Translations under genes and position numbers: made by a program
DNA from: an uncultured Erysipelotrichaceae bacterium
GTDB lineage: Bacteria > Bacillota_I > Bacilli_A > Erysipelotrichales > Erysipelotrichaceae
Direction: 5' to 3'
DNA: 50,192 nt
Assembly (NCBI GenBank): GCA_902766435.1
Contig: CACXDM010000031.1
Location: 1-50,192 of the forward strand
The notes under the pieces: model-generated
Seen by the model: only the letters and a program-made list of their open reading frames with translations
Database searches by the model: none
Told to the model about the DNA's origin: nothing
Shown here: positions 1-9,381 of the stretch, in pieces
Position numbering within the stretch: position 1 is the first letter of the stretch
Layout of the letters: the number at the start of each line of letters is the position of its first letter

Positions 1-1363
<1,363 letters not shown>

Positions 1364-1374
<11 letters not shown>

Positions 1375-1879
1375 GTGCTTCTGTTTCCTTTATGAATGCA
1401 TCAATCGCCTGTCTGTCGAGTTCCTCACCGTCACGTTCGCCGATCAGCTTCCCGGCAGCAGCCATGGCTACTTCAACCATTTCATTCTGCAGATCACGGT
1501 ACATTGCGTTTCTTTCAGCTTCAATCTGTTCATGCGCTTTTTTCCTAACGGCTTCCGCTTCATGGTCAGCCTGCGCAAGAATACTGGCTTTTTCGTCTTT
1601 CGCCTGTTTTACCGCTGCGCTGACGATATCCTCCGCTTTGCCGGAAGCTTCGTTCAGCTGTTCCATAGCTCTCTGACGATCGCTGAAAGCGTCCTGTCTT
1701 GCCTGTTCGCTGGCTGAGAGATCGGACTGCATTTTCTCAGAACGTACATCCATAAAATTCTTAACGGAATTCCATAAGAATTTTTTCATCAACAAAAACA
1801 GGACCAATGTACTGCATAGCTGCGTAATCATTGTCAGCGGATTCGGAATCAGCTGACCCAGTACATCGATATCTATCAT
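1364..1879 (-). CDS. atpF: F1Fo ATP synthase b subunit
   Basis: Membrane-anchored peripheral stalk subunit, 171 residues. One hydrophobic segment near residues 13-31 (LTMITQLCSTLVLFLLM) is followed by a long charged, alanine- and glutamate-rich helix suited to a right-handed coiled coil, as in the b/b' family. An AGGTGA Shine-Dalgarno lies just before the ATG. It sits between atpE (12-base gap) and atpH (11-base overlap). A single b gene is present, so the stalk is probably a homodimer. Confidence 0.95.
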
Positions 1880-1891
1880 CGAATCACCTGA

Positions 1892-2125
1892 TTAACTGAA
1901 GACAAACATCAGCAGAATTGAAACAAGCAGTCCGTAAATAGCAACGGTTTCAGAGAGAGCAATACCGAGGATCATTGTCGAACGGATCTTCGATTCTGCT
2001 TCCGGATTCTTTCCGATTGCGTCACATGCATGAGCCGCACAGGTACCTTCACCAAGACCTGTCATCATACCGGCACATACGGCAATACCTGCACCAATTG
2101 CGATTAAACCACGTGTGATATCCAT
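1892..2125 (-). CDS. atpE: F1Fo ATP synthase c subunit with two carboxylates
   Basis: Rotor-ring subunit of 77 residues, a two-helix hairpin with the conserved polar loop KNPEA (39-43). The ion-binding carboxylate is E59 in helix 2 (context ALSETVAIY), and helix 1 carries a second carboxylate E26 (context GLGEGT) where Na+ rings of the Ilyobacter type have Gln. A hydroxyl residue T60 follows E59, and Y64 sits where Na+ rings have the conserved Tyr. This two-Glu arrangement is known from Fusobacterium-type Na+ rings and also occurs in streptococci, so the coupling ion cannot be settled from sequence alone. A strong AGGAGG precedes the ATG. Confidence 0.95.
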   Translation of the reverse strand: MDITRGLIAIGAGIAVCAGMMTGLGEGTCAAHACDAIGKNPEAESKIRSTMILGIALSETVAIYGLLVSILLMFVFS

Positions 2126-2142
2126 AACTGTTCCTCCTGTAA

Positions 2143-2862
2143 CTATGCTTTCTTAGCATCTTCTGGAATATCATTACCGATCAGAACGATCGTTAATGTA
2201 ACAAATACGAGTGTCTGAATGAATCCGGCAAACAGATCAAAATATGCATGAAGCAGCGGTGCCATCACCGGTGCCAGGAAATTGAATACTGTTCCCGGAG
2301 CTGCAGATGTAAACAGACCGACAATCAGCCCGGACAGATATCCGGTAAATGAATAGATCAGCTGCATCATGATTCCGCCGCAGAGAATATTTCCGAAAAG
2401 ACGCAGAGACATGGAAACCATCGTTGAGAATTTACCGAAAATATTCATTGGCAGCATTACCGGAATCGGTTCAAGGAAAGAATGCAGGTAGCCGCCAAGC
2501 CCCTGAAACTTCAGTTCTGTGATCTGGATTAATACCCAGGTAATGAATGCCAGCAGCAGCGTTACGCTCAGGTTCGCTGTAGGAGATGACAGACCGAACA
2601 GAGAGATGATGTTGGAACAGAAGATATATACCCATAACACGATGACATACGGTGTCAGCGCGTCAGCGTACTTTGTTCCGACATTATCACAGACTGTTTT
2701 ATATATGGTCTGTATTCCCACCAGCACCGGAGTGATGATGCCGGTCGGCTTCGCAAGCGGATCCGCCTGATCGATCTTCTTCGAAAGCAGTACAATTGCA
2801 ATTCCGAGAATGACTGTAATCAAGATGATTACATATACATCAGTCTGTACTGTGACTTCCAT
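2143..2862 (-). CDS. atpB: F1Fo ATP synthase a subunit
   Basis: Membrane stator subunit that forms the ion half-channels against the c ring. With the start chosen here it has 239 residues. The essential arginine is R154 in MSLRLFGNIL, and there are five or six hydrophobic segments. An upstream in-frame ATG at 2871 directly abuts the GAAGGG Shine-Dalgarno with no spacing, while the ATG at 2862 lies eight bases from it, so I prefer MEVTVQTDVYV as the start. It follows atpI in the operon. Confidence 0.95.
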   Translation of the reverse strand: MEVTVQTDVYVIILITVILGIAIVLLSKKIDQADPLAKPTGIITPVLVGIQTIYKTVCDNVGTKYADALTPYVIVLWVYIFCSNIISLFGLSSPTANLSVTLLLAFITWVLIQITELKFQGLGGYLHSFLEPIPVMLPMNIFGKFSTMVSMSLRLFGNILCGGIMMQLIYSFTGYLSGLIVGLFTSAAPGTVFNFLAPVMAPLLHAYFDLFAGFIQTLVFVTLTIVLIGNDIPEDAKKA

Positions 2863-2875
2863 AAATACCATCCCT

Positions 2876-3214
2876 TCAATGATGAATCATAACATCGGCG
2901 ACAGTGGTCAGCTTGATCAGCATCATGCCTGCCGCACAGGCAAATATATTCAGATATTCCGGGAAAAACGCGGAGACAAGCAGAGCACCCGCCATCATTC
3001 CGTAATTCACCAGAAAATGAAGAAATCCGGTTCCCCTTCCGGCCTCGCCCGTATCAAGAACGGAGGACCAGAATGAATCGTTGCGTTTGTAAAGCAGTAC
3101 ACTGACGACACAGCCGAGCAGCCAGCCCAGACTGAATCGCAGGCCGAAGATCAATAATATCAGGACACCGGCTCCTGTCAGTACGGCCGCTGTCTTCCAG
3201 AGTCTTTCGTTCAC
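2876..3214 (-). CDS. atpI: ATP synthase protein I-like membrane protein
   Basis: First gene of the atp operon, 112 residues, with about four hydrophobic segments and a short charged loop (YKRNDSFWSS). AtpI homologues are small, weakly conserved proteins thought to help assemble the c ring or bring Mg2+ to it. The assignment rests mostly on position directly before atpB, on size and on topology; the sequence itself is poorly conserved. Confidence 0.75.
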   Translation of the reverse strand: MNERLWKTAAVLTGAGVLILLIFGLRFSLGWLLGCVVSVLLYKRNDSFWSSVLDTGEAGRGTGFLHFLVNYGMMAGALLVSAFFPEYLNIFACAAGMMLIKLTTVADVMIHH

Positions 3215-3260
3215 GCACCTTCTCCCCGGATCATTAATATAGTAGTTCTGATATTTCTAA

Positions 3261-3290
3261 ATCATATCATCAAAATGTTGATTTTGTATA
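3261..3290 (-). promoter_or_regulatory. Candidate promoter of the atp operon
   Basis: In the 76-base gap after parB, the minus strand offers TATACA (3285-3290), an 18-base spacer, and TATGAT (3261-3266). The spacer contains a short inverted repeat, ATCAA-CATT-TTGAT. No terminator is evident after parB, so read-through from parAB is also possible. The assignment is by motif only. Confidence 0.35.
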
Positions 3291-4184
3291 TCATTCTTCA
3301 ATGCAGCCGAGCAGTTCCAGTATGCGGTTGAGGTCTTCCGTATCCGTATAGGAGATCGTAATCGCCTTCCTTCCTACACTGACCTTGGTTCCAAACTTAT
3401 CCTGCATCCTGTTTTCAAGATCCCGGATCAGGGGATCCTTTACTTTATCCTTACGGGTCTTCTTCTTACCTTCACTGCCATTGAGTTCACGGACATAGTT
3501 TTCCACTTCACGTACGGAAAGCTTTGCCTTCATGACATAATTCGCTGCGTCATAGATCTGATCTTCATCCTTCAGTGAAAGAAGAGGTCTGACATGACTC
3601 ATCGTCAGCTTCTTTTCAATGACCATCTGCTGCACATCCTGCGGCAGTTTCAGAAGACGCATGATATTGGCGCAGTATTCTCTTGATTTACCGACACGTT
3701 CTGCCAGCTTTTCCTGTGTATATCCGAGCTTTCTGACAAGTGAATCATATGCCATCGCTTCTTCAATCGGATTCAGATCTTCACGCTGAACGTTTTCGAG
3801 GATGGAGATTTCCATCATCTGTTCATCCGTGAAATCCACGGAGATCGCAGGTACTTTATCCAGTCCCGCAATCTTTGCGGCACGCAGTCTTCTCTCACCG
3901 GTGATCAGGTCATAGCCGCTGATGCTGCGGCGGACAAGAAGCGGTGTGAATATTCCGTGTGTCCGGATTGAATCCGCAAGTTCATTCAGCGCATCGGGAT
4001 CGAATTCCCTTCTGGGCTGATACGGATTGGGACGTATGTCATTGACATCGATTTCCACTTCTCTTCTGCCGGGAACTTCCAGCGCGCTGTTCTGGATATC
4101 ATCCAGCACCTTTTCCACGCCTTCACCGAAAATCGCATCCAGACCTCTTCCGCCGAGACCGGATCTTCTTTTCCTTTCCGCCAT
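3291..4184 (-). CDS. parB: Chromosome-partitioning ParB (Spo0J)
   Basis: Site-specific DNA-binding CTPase clamp, 297 residues, that loads at parS and recruits SMC for origin segregation. Visible parts are a basic N-terminal tail for ParA stimulation (MAERKRRSGLGGRGLDAIFGE), the CTP-binding box with GERRLRAA, the ENVQREDLNPIEEA segment, a helix-turn-helix (YTQEKLAERVGKSREYCANIMRLL), and a C-terminal dimerisation domain. The ATG follows the parA stop with no gap. Its likely targets, two perfect parS sites at 14353-14368 and 15749-15764, lie in this window. Confidence 0.96.
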   Translation of the reverse strand: MAERKRRSGLGGRGLDAIFGEGVEKVLDDIQNSALEVPGRREVEIDVNDIRPNPYQPRREFDPDALNELADSIRTHGIFTPLLVRRSISGYDLITGERRLRAAKIAGLDKVPAISVDFTDEQMMEISILENVQREDLNPIEEAMAYDSLVRKLGYTQEKLAERVGKSREYCANIMRLLKLPQDVQQMVIEKKLTMSHVRPLLSLKDEDQIYDAANYVMKAKLSVREVENYVRELNGSEGKKKTRKDKVKDPLIRDLENRMQDKFGTKVSVGRKAITISYTDTEDLNRILELLGCIEE

Positions 4185-4964
4185 TTATCGTTTCCCCCTC
4201 TCGTTCTGGGTTATCACTTCCTTCACCAGCTGGGCGTAGGCTTTGGCCCCTTCGGAACGGGTATCATATTCAAATATTGATTCTTCCCTTGACGGCGCTT
4301 CGGAAAGTCTGACATTTCTCGGAATGTAACATTTATATACTTTTTCCTTAAAATACTTTCTGACTTCCTGCTGCACTTCCACGGAAAGCTTTGTTCTGAC
4401 ATCAAACATTGTCAGAAGAACACCTTCAATTGACAGCCTCGGATTCCAGAGTTTCTGCACAAGACGGATCGTACTCAGCAGCTGAGTCAGACCTTCAAGC
4501 GCAAAATATTCACACTGTACCGGAATCATTACCGTATCGGCTGCCGTTAAAGCATTTGTATTCAAAAGACCGAGAGCAGGCGGACAGTCGATGATGATGT
4601 AATCATAGTTGTCTCTTACGGCATCAAGCTTCTTTTTCAGAAGCTGTTCTCTGCCAATCTCATATGAAGCCATATCCACATCCGCACCGGACAGATCAAT
4701 CGTAGAAGGCAGTACATCAAGCGGCGGCATCTGCAGTGTTACTTTAGCTTCGTCTGCTGTAGTATCACTCATCAGGACATCGTAGACACTTTTTGTAAAA
4801 CCTGCGCGGTTGGCGCCGATTCCGTGTGTTGCGTTCCCCTGCGGATCAAAATCCACCAACATGACTCTTTTTCCGACATATGCCAGTCCGGCTGCCAGAT
4901 TCATACTTGTTGTGGTTTTTCCCACACCGCCCTTCTGATTAGCGATTGCGATGATCTTTCCCAT
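4185..4964 (-). CDS. parA: Chromosome-partitioning ATPase ParA (Soj)
   Basis: Deviant Walker-type ATPase, 259 residues, that acts with ParB in origin segregation and in other bacteria regulates DnaA. The P-loop KGGVGKTT begins at K11 with the signature lysine, and the Walker B region is DYIIIDCPPALG. A GAAAGG Shine-Dalgarno precedes the ATG. It sits between noc (13-base gap) and parB (no gap), the order found in Bacillus subtilis. Confidence 0.97.
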   Translation of the reverse strand: MGKIIAIANQKGGVGKTTTSMNLAAGLAYVGKRVMLVDFDPQGNATHGIGANRAGFTKSVYDVLMSDTTADEAKVTLQMPPLDVLPSTIDLSGADVDMASYEIGREQLLKKKLDAVRDNYDYIIIDCPPALGLLNTNALTAADTVMIPVQCEYFALEGLTQLLSTIRLVQKLWNPRLSIEGVLLTMFDVRTKLSVEVQQEVRKYFKEKVYKCYIPRNVRLSEAPSREESIFEYDTRSEGAKAYAQLVKEVITQNERGKR

Positions 4965-4977
4965 AATTCTGCCTTTC

Positions 4978-5775
4978 TCAATCTCTCGGGAAACGGAGCG
5001 TTACCTTTACTTCGTCGTCATTGTCTTCCGTTTCTGTTATTACCCTGATCCCCATTTTCTCAATCAGCTTAATGCATTGGTTGACTGAGTTAAGGGCGAT
5101 CTGCTGGTTTCTGGTAAATCCTTTTGTTTTCTGTCTGCGCTTCTTTTTCTGCGGACCTTTCTCAATGTACTTTTCCGTTTCTCTGACATTCAGGTCCTTA
5201 TCCAGAATATAGTGATACACTTCCTTCTGTTTTTCTTCCGGAACTGCCAGAAGCGCGCGGGCATGGCGTTCCGTGATCTTTCCGTCCACTACACCTTCCT
5301 GAATTTCATCCGGAAGATTCAGCAGTCTGATCTTATTTGCGACTGCCGACTGGGACTTGCCGATCTTACGGGCAACCTGTTCCTGGGTCAGAGAGGACTG
5401 ACGCATGATCTGCAGATAGCTCTTTGCTTCCTCGATCGCGCTGAGATTTTCTCTCTGTACGTTTTCCACCAGAGCCATCTGAGCAGCCTGATCTTCCGTC
5501 GGCGTCATGATATAGCTCGGTATTTCCTGATAGCCTGCCTTGATACAGGCTCTGTATCTGCGTTCTCCCGCAATCAGTTCATAATGATCTCCGATTTTTC
5601 TGACGGTGATCGGCTGAATCAGTCCGTTCTCACGGATGGAATCGGCCAGTTCATCAATCGTCTCTTCATCAAAGCGGAGTCTCGGCTGATACCTGGACGG
5701 CTCGATCAGTCCCACTGGAATCATCTCGATCCGGCTGGAGTCCTGTTTGTCAAATATGTCAAATATGCTGCGCAT
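4978..5775 (-). CDS. noc: Nucleoid occlusion protein Noc (ParB paralogue)
   Basis: ParB-family CTPase of 265 residues that in Bacillus binds Noc-binding sites and tethers DNA to the membrane to stop division over the nucleoid. The start is taken at 5775, six bases past AAAGGAG; an in-frame ATG at 5781 touches the Shine-Dalgarno. This start gives MRSIFDIFDK, a short amphipathic helix like the Noc membrane-targeting sequence. The CTP box is GERRYRAC and the helix-turn-helix LTQEQVARKIGKSQSAVANKIRLL is Noc-like. It lies between rsmG and parA, the usual noc position. A second ParB is the alternative reading, but order and N-terminus favour Noc. Confidence 0.88.
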   Translation of the reverse strand: MRSIFDIFDKQDSSRIEMIPVGLIEPSRYQPRLRFDEETIDELADSIRENGLIQPITVRKIGDHYELIAGERRYRACIKAGYQEIPSYIMTPTEDQAAQMALVENVQRENLSAIEEAKSYLQIMRQSSLTQEQVARKIGKSQSAVANKIRLLNLPDEIQEGVVDGKITERHARALLAVPEEKQKEVYHYILDKDLNVRETEKYIEKGPQKKKRRQKTKGFTRNQQIALNSVNQCIKLIEKMGIRVITETEDNDDEVKVTLRFPRD

Positions 5776-5792
5776 ATCCATCTCCTTTATTG

Positions 5793-6476
5793 TTAAAGAG
5801 GTTTCTTTTTCATCTGACTGTAATGCCGGGGATATACGGCAGGTGTCTTCCTGACCTTTCTGTACCAGAGATTGACTCTTTTATCCCCTTCACCGAGAGA
5901 TTCCTCCTGACAGGCTTCTTTCCGGACACCGAGAGTATTCAAAGCATTTTCCGCTTCCTTGTCTTCCTGTATACCGGCCTGTCCTTTCATGGCAAGAAAT
6001 AATCCGTTTACCTTTACCAACGGTACACATAATTCCGAAAGTACCCTGAGATTCGCTACAGCTCTTGCCGTTACTGTATCGAATTCTTCACGATGACTGC
6101 GGACATAGTCCTCTGCCCGTTCATTCACGGTCTCAATACCGCTGAGATTCAGCTCCCTGATTACCGTATTCAGAAACGTGCATCTTTTTCCGGTCGGTTC
6201 AATCAATGTGACCGACAGTCCGGGAAAAGCGATTTTCCATACAACACCGGGAAATCCGGCGCCTGATCCGACATCGGCAGCCTTTCCTTCAGGCATGATC
6301 TTTATGCAGGGGAGAAGACAGTCATAAAAATGCTTCTCCACGATCTCTTCCGGATCCGTTATCGCTGTCAGATTCATCTTTCCGTTCCATTCCGTCAGAA
6401 GTTCCATATACCGATCAAACTGTCTGATCTGTTCATCATTCAAACCGGTTTTGTTTTTCAGTTCCTCCAGCTTCAT
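5793..6476 (-). CDS. rsmG: 16S rRNA (guanine-N7)-methyltransferase RsmG
   Basis: SAM-dependent methyltransferase for G527 of 16S rRNA, 227 residues. The SAM-binding loop ADVGSGAGFPGV and the downstream TARAVANLRVLSEL motif are characteristic. Loss of this enzyme confers low-level streptomycin resistance in other bacteria. It is followed by noc and preceded by mnmG with a 124-base gap that carries DnaA-box-like sequences. Confidence 0.96.
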   Translation of the reverse strand: MKLEELKNKTGLNDEQIRQFDRYMELLTEWNGKMNLTAITDPEEIVEKHFYDCLLPCIKIMPEGKAADVGSGAGFPGVVWKIAFPGLSVTLIEPTGKRCTFLNTVIRELNLSGIETVNERAEDYVRSHREEFDTVTARAVANLRVLSELCVPLVKVNGLFLAMKGQAGIQEDKEAENALNTLGVRKEACQEESLGEGDKRVNLWYRKVRKTPAVYPRHYSQMKKKPL

Positions 6477-6493
6477 GGATATCCCTTTCTCTC

Positions 6494-6522
6494 ATTCTAT
6501 CATTGTGATAATTAAACGGAAA
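6494..6522 (-). promoter_or_regulatory. Candidate promoter of rsmG-noc-parA-parB
   Basis: On the minus strand a TAGAAT -10 (6494-6499) has TTTCCG 17 bases upstream. The -35 is poor, so the call is tentative. It lies between the rsmG start and the DnaA-box-like cluster, which could let DnaA affect expression of the partition genes. Confidence 0.3.
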
Positions 6523-6532
6523 GAACAAAAAA

Positions 6533-6592
6533 TGTTGATAACTTTTTTGTCCACATTTTATAGTTTTGTTGTGGAAAAACAATCTTTCCACA
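6533..6592. promoter_or_regulatory. DnaA-box-like cluster between mnmG and rsmG
   Basis: Four 9-mers resemble the DnaA box TTATCCACA: TGTTGATAA (6533-6541), TTGTCCACA (6547-6555), TGTGGAAAA (6570-6578) and CTTTCCACA (6584-6592). The first three differ from the strict consensus, on one strand or the other, by one base; the last differs by two. They sit in an AT-rich 124-base gap about 18 kb from the main oriC. This could be a DnaA-titrating or regulatory site, or chance in AT-rich DNA. Confidence 0.45.
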
Positions 6593-6600
6593 CTGACGGT

Positions 6601-8475
6601 TTATGCTGGTCTTCCTTTGCCCTGCCGGATGGCAATTGACAATACAGCTATGTCTGCCGGATTGACACCGGATATACGCGATGCCTGACCTAAAGTCTCC
6701 GGTCTGTATTTCATCAGTTTCTGTCTGCCTTCCAGAGACAGGTTATCGACCTCATCGTAATTAAAATCCATTCCCAGCGGGATTGTCTCAAGCCCTTTCA
6801 GCTTATCCGCTTCCCGTCTGGCTTTCTGAATATATCCCTCATATTTGATTTCGATATCACATTTTTCATACAGTTCCGGATCTTCGTCTTCATCCAGGAC
6901 ACGCATCAGATCTTCTGTTTTGATTTTCGGCCGTTTCACCAGATCCCTGCCGCTGATGCCTCTGTGTTCGGATGTGTCATATCCGCATGCTTCAAGATAA
7001 TCCTTTATCTGCGGATCATCGGGATGAAACAGTGTGTTTCCGAGCAGTGAGATTGTCTGCTGCAGACGCTCTTCTTTCTTCAGATAATCTTCGTATCTTC
7101 TTTCACTGATGAGACCCGTTTCATATCCTGTGCGGATCAGTCTCTGTTCGGCATTGTCATGTCTCAGCAGTAGTCTGTATTCCGCTCTTGATGTCAGCAG
7201 TCTGTACGGTTCCAGTGTTCCTTTTGTCGTCAGATCATCTGTCAGTACACCGATATACGCTTCATCTCTCTGAAAGATCACAGGTGATTTTCCGTCGAGT
7301 TTCCGGCAGGCATTGATTCCCGCCATGATGCCCTGACCGGCCGCTTCCTCGTAGCCGGAGGTGCCGTTGACCTGACCGGCGGTAAACAGATTACGGATGA
7401 TCTTTGATTCATAGGAAGGCTTCATCTGTATCGGATCTATTGCGTCATATTCAATCGCGTATGCGTATTTTTTGATCCGGCAGTGTTCGAAACCGGGAAG
7501 TGTATGAATCATCTCCTCCTGAACATCTCTCGGCAGAGAGGTGGAAAAGCCCTGAACATATGTCGTATCCATTGTCAGAGATTCCGGTTCAAGAAAGAGA
7601 AGATGTCGCGGCTTATCCTTAAAGCGGACAAGTTTATCCTCTATTGACGGACAGTATCTGGGACCTACCCCTTTTACAACGCCGGAATACATACTGGAAC
7701 GATGCAGATTATTCATGATGATCTCATGCGTTTCCGCAGTCGTATATGTCATGTAGCAGGGAACCTGTTCCGCAAAAGGACGGATTGAAGTTGTTGTTTC
7801 CGAGAATCTGAGAAATGCGTCAGTTCCCGGTTCGTATTTTGTCTTTGAAAAATCGATCGTATTTGTCAGTACCCTGGGCGGTGTTCCCGTTTTCAGACGG
7901 AATGTACGCAGTCCGTTATTCCTGAGAGAAGCAGAGAGATCCTCTGTTGTCTCTTCCAGGTCCGGTCCGCCCTTCTTTACTTCGTCGGAGATCATATTCA
8001 CGCCAGCCATATACGTACCCGTCGTAAGAATGACTATTTCCGAGGAAATAAATGAGCCGTCTTTCAGTTTAACGCCTGTTACGGTCTGATTCTCCGTACA
8101 GAGCTCTACGGCCATGCCTTCTTTAACCGTCAGGTTTTCACAGTGAAGACAGACATACTGCATCATTTTCGAATAGGCAATCTTATCTGACTGAACACGC
8201 AGAGCCCTTACACCCGGGCCTTTTGCGCTGTTCAGCATTTTGAACTGCAGAGCGGTACGGTCTGCTGTAACTGGCATCTGCCCTCCCAGAGCATCGATCT
8301 CCCTGACAACAATTCCCTTTGCCGGTCCGCCGACGGAAGGATTGCAGGGCATCTTTCCGATATTATCAATGCTTAATGTCAGCAGCATTGTTCTTTTTCC
8401 AAGTCTGGCAGACGCAAGAGCCGCTTCAATTCCGGCATGTCCGCCGCCGATGACTATAATATCAAATTCACTCAT
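6601..8475 (-). CDS. mnmG: tRNA uridine-5-carboxymethylaminomethyl modification enzyme MnmG
   Basis: FAD-dependent enzyme, 624 residues, that with MnmE modifies U34 of tRNAs using glycine or ammonium and methylene-tetrahydrofolate. The FAD-binding motif GGGHAGIEAALASARLG is at the N-terminus, and the conserved MPCNPSVGGPAKG and TSRAEYRLLLRHDNAEQRL stretches are present. Its start overlaps the stop of the gene before it (8472-8475), so the two are translationally coupled. mnmE, normally next door, is absent from the window. Confidence 0.98.
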   Translation of the reverse strand: MSEFDIIVIGGGHAGIEAALASARLGKRTMLLTLSIDNIGKMPCNPSVGGPAKGIVVREIDALGGQMPVTADRTALQFKMLNSAKGPGVRALRVQSDKIAYSKMMQYVCLHCENLTVKEGMAVELCTENQTVTGVKLKDGSFISSEIVILTTGTYMAGVNMISDEVKKGGPDLEETTEDLSASLRNNGLRTFRLKTGTPPRVLTNTIDFSKTKYEPGTDAFLRFSETTTSIRPFAEQVPCYMTYTTAETHEIIMNNLHRSSMYSGVVKGVGPRYCPSIEDKLVRFKDKPRHLLFLEPESLTMDTTYVQGFSTSLPRDVQEEMIHTLPGFEHCRIKKYAYAIEYDAIDPIQMKPSYESKIIRNLFTAGQVNGTSGYEEAAGQGIMAGINACRKLDGKSPVIFQRDEAYIGVLTDDLTTKGTLEPYRLLTSRAEYRLLLRHDNAEQRLIRTGYETGLISERRYEDYLKKEERLQQTISLLGNTLFHPDDPQIKDYLEACGYDTSEHRGISGRDLVKRPKIKTEDLMRVLDEDEDPELYEKCDIEIKYEGYIQKARREADKLKGLETIPLGMDFNYDEVDNLSLEGRQKLMKYRPETLGQASRISGVNPADIAVLSIAIRQGKGRPA

Positions 8476-9368
8476 ATACCGATTTCTCTCAGCAGATTCT
8501 CCGCTTCTTCCTTATCCTTCTGGGTCATGATCTCAAATACAGGCGTACATCTGATCTTCTCCCGGCGGGCATAAGCGGTGTACATCATGATCCTGCCGAT
8601 CAGTTCCCGGGTCCTGAGTTCTTTATCGTTTGCCTGATAGACATAAGGTACGGCAATTCTGACTGTATCATTTTCTATATAGATACAATCGGTTCTGCTG
8701 CCTCGGATATATCTCCAGCCCGGTTCCTGTGTTTTGTTTGCGGCAAGTTTTCTTGTCTGTATTTTTTCCCTGTCCGAACCATCCGGCGCGCCGATCTTCT
8801 TACAGATCATGGCGAACTGATGATTCAGCTCATCACGTCTGAATATCTCCGCCGGATCTTCATTCTCATCCGAACTCCAGAGATCTATTCCCGTCATTTC
8901 TGCTTTCTGCAGAATTCTGACCGTGATTTCCGGATCGTTTTTATCCAGATAACAATAGCTTTCCAGATTCGCCGGAATTTTCAGTCCGACTTCCTCGGGA
9001 TAGATCGGTGACAGGAAAAAGACCACATTTGTCAGAAGCAGACAGTTCAGTTTATCCGGGATATCCCTCCGGGATGCTTTTTCGACTGCTTCACGCAGAA
9101 GCGCTTCGCTGTCATATCCTGTACAGCCGCCGTACTTTTCCCACATCTGACGAAGGGACATCCGTTTGGTTGAATCATAGTGCGCGTATCCGATCAGTCC
9201 CTTTTTTCTTCCGTAACGCGGTTTGGCAAAGAAGAACAGAATATCTCCCTTTTTGAAATCCCGGAAATTCTTCTTGCTGGAAAGACGCCAGAAAAGGATT
9301 GTGCGGTTACGGCACAATCTGTGGTACTCAAGCATCTTTTCATCGGTTACGTAAGCTATGGAACTCAT
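8472..9368 (-). CDS. Unrecognised protein, N-terminus EVE/PUA-like
   Basis: I do not recognise this 298-residue soluble protein. Residues about 1-150 have the rhythm of EVE/PUA-like folds: an aromatic NRTILFWRLSSKKNF, then KKGDILFFFAKP, GLIGYAHYD and a later CLLLTNVVFFLSPIYPEE strand. Such domains read modified bases or accompany nucleases in known families; no nuclease motif is visible here. The C-terminal half (about 160-298) has a basic patch and the segment TVRIAVPYVYQANDKELRTRELIGRIMMY. It overlaps mnmG by four bases (ATGA) and lies 13 bases after fhs, so it is part of a housekeeping operon. The domain idea is inference from pattern. Confidence 0.75.
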   Translation of the reverse strand: MSSIAYVTDEKMLEYHRLCRNRTILFWRLSSKKNFRDFKKGDILFFFAKPRYGRKKGLIGYAHYDSTKRMSLRQMWEKYGGCTGYDSEALLREAVEKASRRDIPDKLNCLLLTNVVFFLSPIYPEEVGLKIPANLESYCYLDKNDPEITVRILQKAEMTGIDLWSSDENEDPAEIFRRDELNHQFAMICKKIGAPDGSDREKIQTRKLAANKTQEPGWRYIRGSRTDCIYIENDTVRIAVPYVYQANDKELRTRELIGRIMMYTAYARREKIRCTPVFEIMTQKDKEEAENLLREIGI

Positions 9369-9381
9369 GGTTTTCTCTCAA

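Noticed and set aside
8600..8613. AGTTCCCGGGTCCT as a Noc site
   Set aside because: Only the central eight bases fit; outer bases differ on both sides, unlike the site at 40524.
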